Source: Candidatus Caccousia avistercoris
Lineage (GTDB): Bacteria > Bacillota > Clostridia > Oscillospirales > Acutalibacteraceae
Direction of reading: 5' to 3'
NCBI GenBank assembly: GCA_018715025.1
Contig: DVMK01000061.1
Location: 1-24,262 of the forward strand
DNA: 24,262 nt
Positions 7,372 through 14,570 of this stretch are shown here, piece after piece (position 1 is the first letter of the stretch; every line of letters begins with the position of its first letter). The translations under genes and the position numbers were made by a program. Under the pieces are notes generated by a model that did no database searches, was not told where the DNA came from, and worked only from the letters and a program-made list of their open reading frames with translations.

Positions 7372-8361
7372 ATGACAATCGAACAGATATCAAGGGATTT
7401 GGGCGTGTCCAAAAGCACGGTTTCCCGGGCCCTTTCCGGCAAAGGGCGGATCGGCCCGGAGACGCGGAAGCGGATTCAGGAGTACGCCGCCCAGGCCGGG
7501 GTGAAAGCGGCCGCGCAGAAGCAGCCGGAATGGAAGCGCTGCCTGGGGCTGGTGCTTCCGGTGGACGTGTACACCACCAACACCCAGTTTTTTCAGGAGT
7601 GCCTGCTGGGGGTCAGCGAGGCGGCCTCGCTGCTGCAGTACAACGTGATGGTGGTGGCCGGGGCCAGGAACGACGTGTCCCGCATACGGGCCATGGTGGA
7701 GAATAAAACAGTGGACGGATTCATCCTTATGCGAAGCGTGGAGGATGACCTTATCCTGAAATACCTGACGGAAATCCATTTCCCCACGGCCCTCACCGGC
7801 CAGTGCGGGTGCAAGGAAGTCATTCAGGTGGACAGCGACAACCGCAAGGCGGCGGAAAGCCTCGTCTCGCTCATCATCGGGCAGGGGTACCGCCGGTTTG
7901 CCCTGGTGGTGGGCGACATGGAGTTTGAGGTAAACGAGGAGCGGCGCCAGGGCTTTTACGACGCGGTGGATCGCTTCGGCCTGCCCAGAGAGCAGCAGCT
8001 GGTCTACCCCAATTTTACCGACGTGGAATTGGTGGACAGCATCATCAGCGACGCCCTCATCACCCGGGCAGAGTGCATTGTCTGCGGCGACGACGTGATC
8101 TGCACCAGGATGATGTCGCGCCTGCTGGCCAAGCGGTACCGCATCCCCAGGGACGTTTCGGTGGTTTCCCTGTACAACAGCACCAATCTGGAGTGCTTTT
8201 CCCCCGCGGTGACGTCGGTGAATATTTCCGCCAAGTGGATGGGGGACATGGCCGCCAAGCAGCTGATCAACTGCCTGGAGGGGAAAAGCTACCAGGAAAA
8301 AACCATGCTGGATTACGAGATTCTGTTCCGGCAGTCTGCAGGAAAGGACGGAAGGATTTAA
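7372..8361 (+). CDS. LacI-family transcriptional regulator
   Basis: This 329-residue DNA-binding regulator has the LacI N-terminal helix-turn-helix (ISRDLGVSKSTVSRALSGKGRIGPETRKRI, about 6-35) and a periplasmic-binding-like sensor domain (about 58-325) that would bind a sugar effector. The ATG at 7372 is chosen because GGAG lies 9 bases upstream and MTIEQIS is a usual LacI beginning; a TTG at 7357 is in frame but contains that ribosome site. One oddity is that the hinge region (about 43-55, GVKAAAQKQPEW) lacks the usual Y-x-PN-x-x-A-x-x-L pattern that inserts into the operator centre. It lies between the transporter and the GH53 gene, and the GH53 ATG follows after only 2 bases. It is therefore the best candidate to read the TTGCGCAA sites near 3402-3719, though this assignment is inferred. 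Confidence 0.93.
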   Translation: MTIEQISRDLGVSKSTVSRALSGKGRIGPETRKRIQEYAAQAGVKAAAQKQPEWKRCLGLVLPVDVYTTNTQFFQECLLGVSEAASLLQYNVMVVAGARNDVSRIRAMVENKTVDGFILMRSVEDDLILKYLTEIHFPTALTGQCGCKEVIQVDSDNRKAAESLVSLIIGQGYRRFALVVGDMEFEVNEERRQGFYDAVDRFGLPREQQLVYPNFTDVELVDSIISDALITRAECIVCGDDVICTRMMSRLLAKRYRIPRDVSVVSLYNSTNLECFSPAVTSVNISAKWMGDMAAKQLINCLEGKSYQEKTMLDYEILFRQSAGKDGRI

Positions 8362-8363
8362 CA

Positions 8364-10097
8364 ATGGGAGAACTGCTCGATTTTTATAAGGGGATGGACC
8401 TTTCCTTCCTGCAGCAGTGCCAGGAGGAGGGCATGGTCCTGCGGGACTTTGACGGCGCGCCCCGGGACCCGCTGCAGCTGGCGAAGGAGTGCGGGGTGAA
8501 CGCCGTGCGCCTGAGGCTGTGGAACAGCCCGGAGCATGTGCCGGAGTCCGGCGGCTACTGCAGCCTTCCCCGCACGCTGGAGATGGGCCGGAAAATCAAA
8601 GAGGCTGGGTTGGATTTTCTGCTGGATTTCCATTATTCCGATTATTGGGCCGACCCGGCCCAGCAGCGCAAGCCGAAGGACTGGGAGGGCCTTTCGCAGG
8701 AGGAGCTGGAGCAGGCCGTGTTCCGGTTCACCAGGGACTCTCTGCTCACCCTGAAAGAGGGCGGGGCCATGCCGGACATGGTGCAGATTGGAAATGAGAT
8801 CCGCAGCGGCATGCTGTTCCCCAACGGGGAAGCCCCTGACTTCCGGGGCCTCGCCCGCCTGGTGAACGCTGGCATACGGGGGGCCAGGGCCGCCGGAGGG
8901 CCAGGCCTGCAGGTGATGATCCACCTGGACCAGGGCGGCCGGTACTTTTACCTGGAGGAATGGTTTGACCGGGCCATGGAAAACGGCCTGGAGGATTTCG
9001 ACGTGATCGGCCTTTCCTATTACCCCTTCTGGCACGGCACCTTTGCGGATCTGAAGGAATCCATGGAAAAGCTGGCGGCCCGGTACCGCAAGCCCATCAT
9101 TCTGGCCGAGACGGCCTACGCCTGGCGCATTACGCCCCAGGGCTTCATTGACCGCGCCCAGGAGCGGATTGCCGGCTTCCCCGCCTCGCCCGAGGGGCAG
9201 CGCCGGGTGCTGGAGCTGGTGATGAACATTTCCGCCTCTCTGCCGGGCCGCATGGGCCGCGGCATCTTTTACTGGGAGCCCTTCTGCGTGCCCCAAAGCG
9301 GCGTGGGCGGCTGGGCGGAAAACATGGGCCTTCTGCGGGAGGACGGCTCCCTCATGGAAGGGATGCGGGCTTTTTCCTTCACCAGGGGGCAGTACCGGGG
9401 CGGTCGGACGGCCAAGGTGTACCAGCCTGAGGAACAGATGGCGCCTGTGGGGGGAGAAATTTCCCTGCCCGCCCAGGTGCGCGTGCTGCATTTTGACGGC
9501 ACCCTGCACAGCCTGCCGGTGGCGTGGGAGAACGGGGGCGAAACGGCCTGCGCCAGGCCCGGCCGCCGCCTGTTCCAGGGCCGGGCAGAGGGCCTGGAGG
9601 AGCCGGTGCGGCTTTGGGTGACGGTGCAGGAGCGCGCCCCCCAGGCGGAAAACCTGCTGCAGGACCCGAACTGGGACGAGGGCTTTGTCCGGTGGGACAT
9701 GGAAAAAAGCGGCGGCGATGTAACGGCGGAGCTGCGCCCCGAATTTGTGGATCCCTTTCCCGCCCCGCCCCGGAATACCCTTCGGGTGGAAAGCAGAAGG
9801 AATTTCCGGTTTTCCCTTTCCCAAAGCGTGCCGGTGCAGCCGGGCCGCTACCGTCTGGAAGCGGAATACCAGGGCGCCGACACCACCAACGTGGACGTGA
9901 AGCTGTTCCTGGAGGGCTGTGGTTCCCAGGCGGAGGCTGTCGTCCACCCCACAGAGCACGAGTGGCAGAGGATCGCCGTAGAGCTGGAGGCGGAGGCCCC
10001 CGGCGTGCTGCGGGCGGGGCTGCGCATTTCCTCGCCGCCGGTGTACGGCTGCGTCAGACGGTTTGCCCTGCGGCGGGCCGAGGAGAAGGAGGAGTAA
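8364..10097 (+). CDS. GH53 endo-beta-1,4-galactanase with Ig-like and carbohydrate-binding regions
   Basis: This 577-residue enzyme should cleave internal beta-1,4-galactosyl links of arabinogalactan type I or its oligomers. The GH53 catalytic domain spans about 5-345: GMDLSFL (10-16), LRLWNSP (50-56), DFHYSDYWADP (88-98), the acid/base E145 in QIGNEI and the nucleophile E249 in ILAET. A bacterial Ig-like (Big_4-type) segment follows (about 354-424), then a beta-rich C-terminal region (about 429-577, starting ENLLQDPNW) that looks like a galactose-binding-type carbohydrate module, possibly CBM61-like. There is no signal peptide, which is unusual because characterised GH53 enzymes are mostly secreted. 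The ATG at 8364 follows GAAGGA by 7 bases and is immediately followed by family sequence; the longer upstream frame overlaps the LacI gene and is not coding. It is co-transcribed with LacI and GH35. Confidence 0.93.
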   Translation: MGELLDFYKGMDLSFLQQCQEEGMVLRDFDGAPRDPLQLAKECGVNAVRLRLWNSPEHVPESGGYCSLPRTLEMGRKIKEAGLDFLLDFHYSDYWADPAQQRKPKDWEGLSQEELEQAVFRFTRDSLLTLKEGGAMPDMVQIGNEIRSGMLFPNGEAPDFRGLARLVNAGIRGARAAGGPGLQVMIHLDQGGRYFYLEEWFDRAMENGLEDFDVIGLSYYPFWHGTFADLKESMEKLAARYRKPIILAETAYAWRITPQGFIDRAQERIAGFPASPEGQRRVLELVMNISASLPGRMGRGIFYWEPFCVPQSGVGGWAENMGLLREDGSLMEGMRAFSFTRGQYRGGRTAKVYQPEEQMAPVGGEISLPAQVRVLHFDGTLHSLPVAWENGGETACARPGRRLFQGRAEGLEEPVRLWVTVQERAPQAENLLQDPNWDEGFVRWDMEKSGGDVTAELRPEFVDPFPAPPRNTLRVESRRNFRFSLSQSVPVQPGRYRLEAEYQGADTTNVDVKLFLEGCGSQAEAVVHPTEHEWQRIAVELEAEAPGVLRAGLRISSPPVYGCVRRFALRRAEEKEE

Positions 10098-10100
10098 GGA

Positions 10101-12167
10101 ATGACATACGGTTACAACAGCCGGTATTTGACAAAGGACGGGAAGCCCTGGTTCCCTGTGATGGGGGAAATCCATTATTCCCGGTATCAGGATTCCCTAT
10201 GGGAGGAATCTCTGCGGAAAATGAAGGCGGGGGGGCTGTCCATCGTTTCCTGCTACGCCATCTGGATCCACCATGAGGAGGAGGAGGGGGTGTTCTCCTT
10301 CTCCGGCTGCCGGAATCTGCGGAAATTCCTGCAGCTGTGCCGGAAGGTGGGGATTTCCGTCTTTCTGCGGCTGGGCCCCTGGGTGCACGGCGAGGTGCGC
10401 AGCGGCGGCTTCCCGGACTGGCTGAAGGCCAAGGAGGGGAAGATCCGGCTGCGCAGCGACGACCCGGCCTACCTGGCTTATGTGCGCCGCTACTGGGAGC
10501 ACCTGTGGGCGGAAACCCGCGGCCTGATGCTGGGGCAGGGCGGCCCCGTCATAGGCATACAGATTGAAAACGAATACGGCCATGTGGGCGGCCTGCGCGG
10601 GCCTGAGGGGGAGCAGCACATGCGCACCCTGGCGGCCATGGCGCGGGAAATCGGCTTCGACGCGCCCCTGTACACCGCCACCGGCTGGGGCGGGGCCTGC
10701 ACCGGCGGCCTTCTGCCGGTGATGGGCGGCTACTGCGAAGCCCCCTGGGACCAGAGCGTGGGCGAGCTGCCTGCCAACGCCAACTTTGTGTTCAGCCACA
10801 TCCGCAACGACGCCCTCATCGCCTGCGACCACCATGTGGAGGACGCCCTCACCTTCGACCAGTCCCGGTTCCCGTACCTGACGGCAGAGCTGGGCGGCGG
10901 CCTGCAGGTGACGCGGCACCGCCGCCCGGTGGCGTCCGGCCCGGACGCCGGGGCCATGTCGCTGGCCAAGCTGGGCAGCGGCGCGGCCCTTTTGGGGTAC
11001 TACATGTACCACGGCGGCAGCAACCCGGAGGGGCGGCTTTCCACCCTGCAGGAGAGCAAGGCGGCGGGCGACCTGAACGATCTGCCGGAAATCAACTATG
11101 ATTTCAACGCCCCCATCCGCCAGTTCGGCACCATTTCAGACAGCTACCGTGAGATTCGCCTGCTGGCCCTCTTTCTGCAGGATTTCGGGGCGGATTTGGC
11201 CCCCCTTCCGGCGGAAATTTTGCCGGAGGGCGTGCAGCCGGAGGATCTTTCCACGCTGCGCCTGGCCTGCCGCCACGACGGGGAGCACGGCTACCTTTTC
11301 TTCAACAACTACCAGCGCCGCCGCCAGATGGCGGCTCACCCGGGCGTGCGGCTGGCTGGCCCGTGTAGCGCCGGGCAGGTGGAATTTCCCCCGGTGGACA
11401 TCGCCCCCGGCCAGTACGGCTTCTTCCCCTACCGCATGAAGCTGGGGGAGGCGGTGCTGCGCAGCGCCCTGGCCACGCCGCTGTGCCGGCTTTCCACCAG
11501 CGGGGGCGAGGTGTTCGTCTTTTACGGCGACTGGGATCCCCGGTTCTGCTGGGAGGGGGAGGCCCGGGCGCAGGTTCTGCAGCTGTCTCGGGCGCAGGCC
11601 CTGCGGGCTGCCAAAATCCACCTGGACCAGGATTACCTGGTTCTCTCGGACGGATTTGTCTGGGAGGAGGAGGGCTGCCTGAAGGCGGAAGGCGGCAGCC
11701 GCACCCTGCTGGCCGCCTTCCCCCAGTTTGCCGCCGTGCCCCAGGGCTTTGCCCCCTGCGGAAAAGATGGCGAATTCTTCCTCTACCAGCGCATCTGCTC
11801 CGGCCAGGAGGCCGCCGTCTCCCTCGTCCCTCTGGGGGAAGAGGAGGGGGACGCCCTGTACCGGCTGGAGTTCTCTTACCCGGAGGGCCACGCCTCACGG
11901 GCAAGCGGCTGGGACGTGCTTCTCACCCTGGACTACGCGGGCGAGAGCATGGACATATTCCTGGACGGCAAGAAAATCAATGATTATTTCTACACCGGCC
12001 AACCGGCCCTGCTCAGCCTGGGATATTTCGGGTTCCCCTCCGTTCTCACCGCCCGCGTCCATCCCCTGCGCCAGGGGGATCCGGTGTTTCTGGAGCGCTG
12101 GCCCAGCCTGGAGAACGGCAGGGCGTGCCGCATCGAGGGGGCCCGCGTCTGCCTGAACCTTCGGTAA
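10101..12167 (+). CDS. Glycoside hydrolase family 35 beta-galactosidase
   Basis: This 688-residue enzyme should remove terminal beta-galactose in the cytoplasm. The N-terminal TIM-barrel has the GH35 landmarks: GEIHYSRY (22-29), FLRLGPWVHGEVRSGGFPDWL (88-108), the acid/base E158 in QIENEYG and the nucleophile E263 in YLTAELGGG. The usual GH35 nucleophile context is E-Y/F-W-x-G-W, so this copy belongs to a divergent branch. The C-terminal half (about 370-688) is beta-rich, as in other GH35 proteins. No signal peptide is visible. AAGGAGGA overlapping the end of the GH53 gene precedes the ATG at 10101, and the gap from the GH53 stop is 3 bases, indicating tight co-translation. A second beta-galactosidase besides GH42 suggests different linkage or chain-length preference, which the sequence cannot show. 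Confidence 0.92.
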   Translation: MTYGYNSRYLTKDGKPWFPVMGEIHYSRYQDSLWEESLRKMKAGGLSIVSCYAIWIHHEEEEGVFSFSGCRNLRKFLQLCRKVGISVFLRLGPWVHGEVRSGGFPDWLKAKEGKIRLRSDDPAYLAYVRRYWEHLWAETRGLMLGQGGPVIGIQIENEYGHVGGLRGPEGEQHMRTLAAMAREIGFDAPLYTATGWGGACTGGLLPVMGGYCEAPWDQSVGELPANANFVFSHIRNDALIACDHHVEDALTFDQSRFPYLTAELGGGLQVTRHRRPVASGPDAGAMSLAKLGSGAALLGYYMYHGGSNPEGRLSTLQESKAAGDLNDLPEINYDFNAPIRQFGTISDSYREIRLLALFLQDFGADLAPLPAEILPEGVQPEDLSTLRLACRHDGEHGYLFFNNYQRRRQMAAHPGVRLAGPCSAGQVEFPPVDIAPGQYGFFPYRMKLGEAVLRSALATPLCRLSTSGGEVFVFYGDWDPRFCWEGEARAQVLQLSRAQALRAAKIHLDQDYLVLSDGFVWEEEGCLKAEGGSRTLLAAFPQFAAVPQGFAPCGKDGEFFLYQRICSGQEAAVSLVPLGEEEGDALYRLEFSYPEGHASRASGWDVLLTLDYAGESMDIFLDGKKINDYFYTGQPALLSLGYFGFPSVLTARVHPLRQGDPVFLERWPSLENGRACRIEGARVCLNLR

Positions 12168-12235
12168 AAAAACCGCCCGCGTCCGGCGGGGAACCGCTTC
12201 GCCCCCTGGCCGCAGCTGCGGAAAACAGAAGAGAA

Positions 12236-12284
12236 AAAGCCCGCGCCGGCGGCCTGTACAGGCCTGCGGCGCGGGCCTTTTTTT
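12236..12284 (+). terminator. Intrinsic terminator after the GH35 gene
   Basis: A long GC-rich stem with small interruptions (GCCCGCGC ... GCGCGGGC, inner GGCCT/AGGCC around GTAC) spans about 12239-12277 and is followed by seven T residues. It should end the LacI-GH53-GH35 transcript. Confidence 0.85.
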
Positions 12285-12489
12285 GTTCCGGCGGCAGGGG
12301 GGAGGGCGGGAAGGGAGCCCAGTGAAAAATCTCAGATACAACAAAATCTAAAGAATATTTCAAAAAAATCATAGCAAACCGGAAAAATTTGCGGTACCAT
12401 TATTTCAGAAGAGGCGGGCGGAATCCCTGCTCCGTCTGGCCGGGCGTTCCCGGCATAAACCATTGCAGTATGAAAATGGAGGAATTGCA
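12285..12489 (+). promoter_or_regulatory. AT-rich leader and promoter region of the GH109-like gene
   Basis: Between the GH35 terminator and the next start codon, the stretch 12322-12412 is strongly AT-rich within a GC-rich region, so a promoter is expected there. I cannot point to a convincing -35/-10 pair; TACCAT at 12395-12400 is only a weak candidate. GCAAA ... TTTGC (12374-12378 with 12388-12392) is a small inverted repeat. A 6-bp GC hairpin (12439-12444 with 12449-12454) lies in the probable leader. No TTGCGCAA copy is present. Confidence 0.35.
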
Positions 12490-13713
12490 ATGCTCAATGA
12501 AATCAAAACCGCTGTGGTGGGCCTTGGAAACCGTGGCATGAGCCTGCTGAAATACTGTATTCTGCCCAGAGAGGGCGTTCGTGTTACCGCGGTGTGCGAC
12601 GTGTACGAGGACCGGCGGGAAAAAGCGGCCCAAATGGTGACGGAAGCCGGGCAGCCGGCCCCCTTTGTCACCGGCGACTACCGGGAAATTCTGAACCGCT
12701 CCGATGTGGATGCGGTGGTTATCATGACCGCCTGGGAATCCCACCTGAACCTTGCCTGCGACTTTATGAAGGCCGGCAAGTACACCGCGGTAGAGGTGGG
12801 CGGGGCGTATTCCCTGGACGACTGCTGGCGGCTGGTGCGCACCTACGAGGAAACCGGCGTGCCCTGCATGATGCTGGAAAACTGCTGCTACGGCCGGGAT
12901 GAACTGATGGTGCTGAACATGGTGCGCCAGGGCGTTCTGGGCGAGATTGTGCACTGCCAGGGCGGCTACCGCCACGACCTGCGCGACGAGATTTCCTTCG
13001 GCAGAGAGAACCGCCATTACCGCTTCCGCAATTACCTGGGGCGCAACGGGGAAAATTACCCCACCCACGAATTGGGCCCTATTGCCAACGTGCTGGACAT
13101 TAACCGGGGCAACCGGATGGTGTCGCTGGTTTCGGTGGCCTCCAAGGCGGCAGGGCTTCACGAATTCCTTCTGCGGGAGAAGGGCCCGGAATACGACGCC
13201 TCTCAGATGCGGTTTGCCCAGGGCGACGTGGTGACCACCATCATCAAGTGCGCCAGAGGCGAAACCATCTGCCTGACGCTGGACACCACCCTGCCCCGGT
13301 TCTACTCCCGCGGGTTCCATGTGCAGGGCACCAAGGGCATGTACATGGAGGACAACCACAGCATTTTCCTGGACGGCCAGGACAACGCCTATGACTTCAA
13401 ATGGAAGGAAAAATGGGGCAACGCAGAGGAATACCGCCAGCAGTACGAGCATCCGGTGTGGAAGCAGTACCTGGAGGAGGGCGTGCGCGGCGGCCACGAT
13501 GGCATGGACTGGCTGGTGCTGGGAGATTTCTTCCATGCCGTGCGCACCGGCGGCCCTGTGCCCATCGACGTGTACGACGCCGCCGCCTGGATGAGCATCA
13601 CCTGCCTCAGCGAACAGAGCGTCGCTCTGGGCGGGGCGCCGATGGCGATCCCGGATTTCACCAACGGCCAGTGGCTGAGCCGCGCTCCCTGGGACGCGGA
13701 GGCCGCCCGCTGA
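12490..13713 (+). CDS. GH109-like NAD-dependent glycosidase (Gfo/Idh/MocA fold)
   Basis: This 407-residue protein has an N-terminal Rossmann fold (TAVVGLGNRG, 7-16; VCDVYEDR, 35-42) and a C-terminal Gfo/Idh/MocA domain. Several blocks resemble GH109 enzymes, which cleave N-acetylgalactosaminides by an NAD-dependent oxidation-elimination route: LENCCYGRDEL (129-139), GGYRHDLRDE (158-167) and RNGENYPTHELGP (185-197), with H193 and Y190 in the GH109 YPTH position. Family membership is from remembered motifs; a plain sugar dehydrogenase or a related non-glycosidase branch remains possible. GH109 sequences usually read YPTHGLGP, here YPTHELGP. The ATG at 12490 has GGAGGAA 5 bases upstream. No signal peptide is visible. 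It stands alone between the GH35 terminator and a hairpin cluster, so it appears to be a separate transcription unit that may handle a substituent of the imported glycan. Confidence 0.8.
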   Translation: MLNEIKTAVVGLGNRGMSLLKYCILPREGVRVTAVCDVYEDRREKAAQMVTEAGQPAPFVTGDYREILNRSDVDAVVIMTAWESHLNLACDFMKAGKYTAVEVGGAYSLDDCWRLVRTYEETGVPCMMLENCCYGRDELMVLNMVRQGVLGEIVHCQGGYRHDLRDEISFGRENRHYRFRNYLGRNGENYPTHELGPIANVLDINRGNRMVSLVSVASKAAGLHEFLLREKGPEYDASQMRFAQGDVVTTIIKCARGETICLTLDTTLPRFYSRGFHVQGTKGMYMEDNHSIFLDGQDNAYDFKWKEKWGNAEEYRQQYEHPVWKQYLEEGVRGGHDGMDWLVLGDFFHAVRTGGPVPIDVYDAAAWMSITCLSEQSVALGGAPMAIPDFTNGQWLSRAPWDAEAAR

Positions 13714-13727
13714 TCCTTCGGCGGGAT

Positions 13728-13787
13728 CCCCGCTCCCCGGGGCGGGGTTGTCCGCCGCCTGCGGCGGCTTCGTGAAAAACTCTCACG
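13728..13787. other. Three consecutive hairpins downstream of the GH109-like gene
   Basis: Inverted repeats at 13728-13733/13742-13747 (CCCCGC/GCGGGG), 13752-13758/13761-13767 (CCGCCGC/GCGGCGG) and 13771-13775/13783-13787 (CGTGA/TCACG) fill the gap between the GH109-like gene and the convergent small gene. The last one has a run of A residues in its loop and no clean T-run after it, so termination in either direction is plausible but not certain. Confidence 0.4.
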
Positions 13788-13814
13788 GGCTGAAAGGCTC
13801 CCAACGGAAAGCGG

Positions 13815-13919
13815 TTACTTCCCTTTTTTATATACAGCTTTGGCGATGAGCCAGACAAACCCGGCCACGCCAAGGAGCACCAACGTAAAATCAAACAATG
13901 GATCTACTGTTATGTACAT
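13815..13919 (-). CDS. 34-residue single-span membrane peptide (holin-like toxin type)
   Basis: This short gene encodes 34 residues: a short N-terminus (MYITVDPLFD), one hydrophobic span (about 11-27, FTLVLLGVAGFVWLIA) and a basic tail (KAVYKKGK). It resembles the many tiny Firmicute proteins annotated as putative holin-like toxins (TxpA/BsrG-like type I toxins), judged by size and layout, not by a database search. An excellent ribosome site, AAAGGGGGTG, lies 8 bases upstream of the ATG at 13919. This site can pair with an upstream CCCCCTT in a 7-bp hairpin (13928-13950), a device seen in type I toxin messengers. It lies downstream of and on the same strand as an XRE regulator (14030-14407), separated by a hairpin. 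An unrelated small membrane protein is an alternative. Confidence 0.6.
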   Translation of the reverse strand: MYITVDPLFDFTLVLLGVAGFVWLIAKAVYKKGK

Positions 13920-13927
13920 AAGCCGCA

Positions 13928-13950
13928 CCCCCTTTCTGCAAAGAAGGGGG
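13928..13950 (-). promoter_or_regulatory. Hairpin that sequesters the ribosome binding site of the small membrane peptide
   Basis: On the minus strand CCCCCTT (13950-13944) is perfectly complementary to AAGGGGG (13934-13928) across a 9-base loop. The second arm is the Shine-Dalgarno of the 34-residue gene, so folding would block translation until something opens the structure. The pairing is seen directly; its role is inferred. Confidence 0.55.
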
Positions 13951-13984
13951 AAAGAAGAAGCTTGTCCCTCTCTTTTTTTGAAAC

Positions 13985-14029
13985 AGGCCGCCCCGGCCGG
14001 GAGCTTTTCCCAGCCGGGGCGGCCTTCTT
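13985..14029 (-). terminator. Stem-loop terminator abutting the minus-strand XRE gene
   Basis: A perfect 13-bp outer stem (13985-13997 with 14013-14025) continues into an inner GGGA/TCCC stem. It begins a few bases after the XRE stop codon at 14030-14032. The T-run is weak on the minus strand (TGTTTC) and better on the plus strand (TTCTTTT), so it may work in both directions. Its arms share the core GCCCCGGC with the terminators at 14881 and 24066. Confidence 0.65.
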
Positions 14030-14407
14030 TTATGCCCATTTGGGTTCCAGAAGCTGTTCCGCTGCCTGAATCAAACCGCGAAGCTGTTCGTTGGAAAGAA
14101 GGGGCAGCAGCCGCAGAAGCTCTGCGCAGCCGCCGCGGCGCGGGCGGCAAAAGGGCTGCGGCGTCAGGCCGCTCAGCAGCATATCGTTGGGCGAAACCTC
14201 GTACAACCCGCACAGCTGGTACGCGGTGTACACGTCGGTGCGGCACCAGTTGTTTTCCAGGTAGCTGTAGGCGGAACGGGAACGGCAAATGGTTTGCGCC
14301 ACCTCCATTTGGCTGAACCCCTTCATTTTCCGCAGGGAAAGAAGGTTCCGGCAAAAATTTTCCGTAAACTCCTCCTCCCCAGGGCTGCGGGGGATAAAAG
14401 CGGCCAT
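14030..14407 (-). CDS. XRE-family helix-turn-helix regulator
   Basis: This 125-residue protein has an N-terminal XRE/Cro-like helix-turn-helix at about residues 19-74 (NLLSLRKMKGFSQMEVAQTI ... SYLENN ... YQLCGLYEVSPNDML). A Leu-rich C-terminal helix (ELLRLLPLLSNEQLRGLIQAAEQLL, about 96-120) probably serves for dimerisation. The ATG at 14407 has AAAGGAGGG about 7 bases upstream. A near-consensus promoter lies at 14439-14467, just beyond which is a perfect 11-bp inverted repeat, so autoregulation or cross-regulation with the divergent XRE gene at 14571 is likely. Its target genes cannot be told from the sequence. The 34-residue membrane peptide lies downstream on the same strand. Confidence 0.88.
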   Translation of the reverse strand: MAAFIPRSPGEEEFTENFCRNLLSLRKMKGFSQMEVAQTICRSRSAYSYLENNWCRTDVYTAYQLCGLYEVSPNDMLLSGLTPQPFCRPRRGGCAELLRLLPLLSNEQLRGLIQAAEQLLEPKWA

Positions 14408-14438
14408 CGTTTTCCCTCCTTTCTCTGTTATGGTAGAT

Positions 14439-14467
14439 ATTGTACTTCACAGGGAGAAATATGTCAA
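14439..14467 (-). promoter_or_regulatory. Sigma-A promoter of the minus-strand XRE gene
   Basis: On the minus strand a perfect TTGACA (14467-14462) and TACAAT (14444-14439) are spaced by 17 bases. Transcription would start near 14432, leaving a leader of about 25 bases with the ribosome site. Confidence 0.85.
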
Positions 14468-14468
14468 A

Positions 14469-14494
14469 TATTATCATCTAACAAGATGATAATA
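14469..14494. promoter_or_regulatory. Perfect 11-bp inverted repeat between divergent XRE genes (candidate operator)
   Basis: TATTATCATCT (14469-14479) and AGATGATAATA (14484-14494) flank AACA. The element touches the -35 box of the minus-strand promoter. Related GATGA/AATGATAATA strings recur at 14506-14515 and 14529-14536 toward the plus-strand gene, which suggests graded operator sites for one or both XRE proteins. Confidence 0.6.
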
Positions 14495-14570
14495 CAATCT
14501 ATTAGAATGATAATATTATTTTACAATAGGATGAAAATATTTTCCTAAATATGCCGGAGGAGGGGTTGCT

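Noticed and set aside
12168..12235. CCGCC/GGCGG repeat right after the GH35 stop as a terminator
   Set aside because: No T-run follows it; the clear terminator is the longer stem at 12236-12284.
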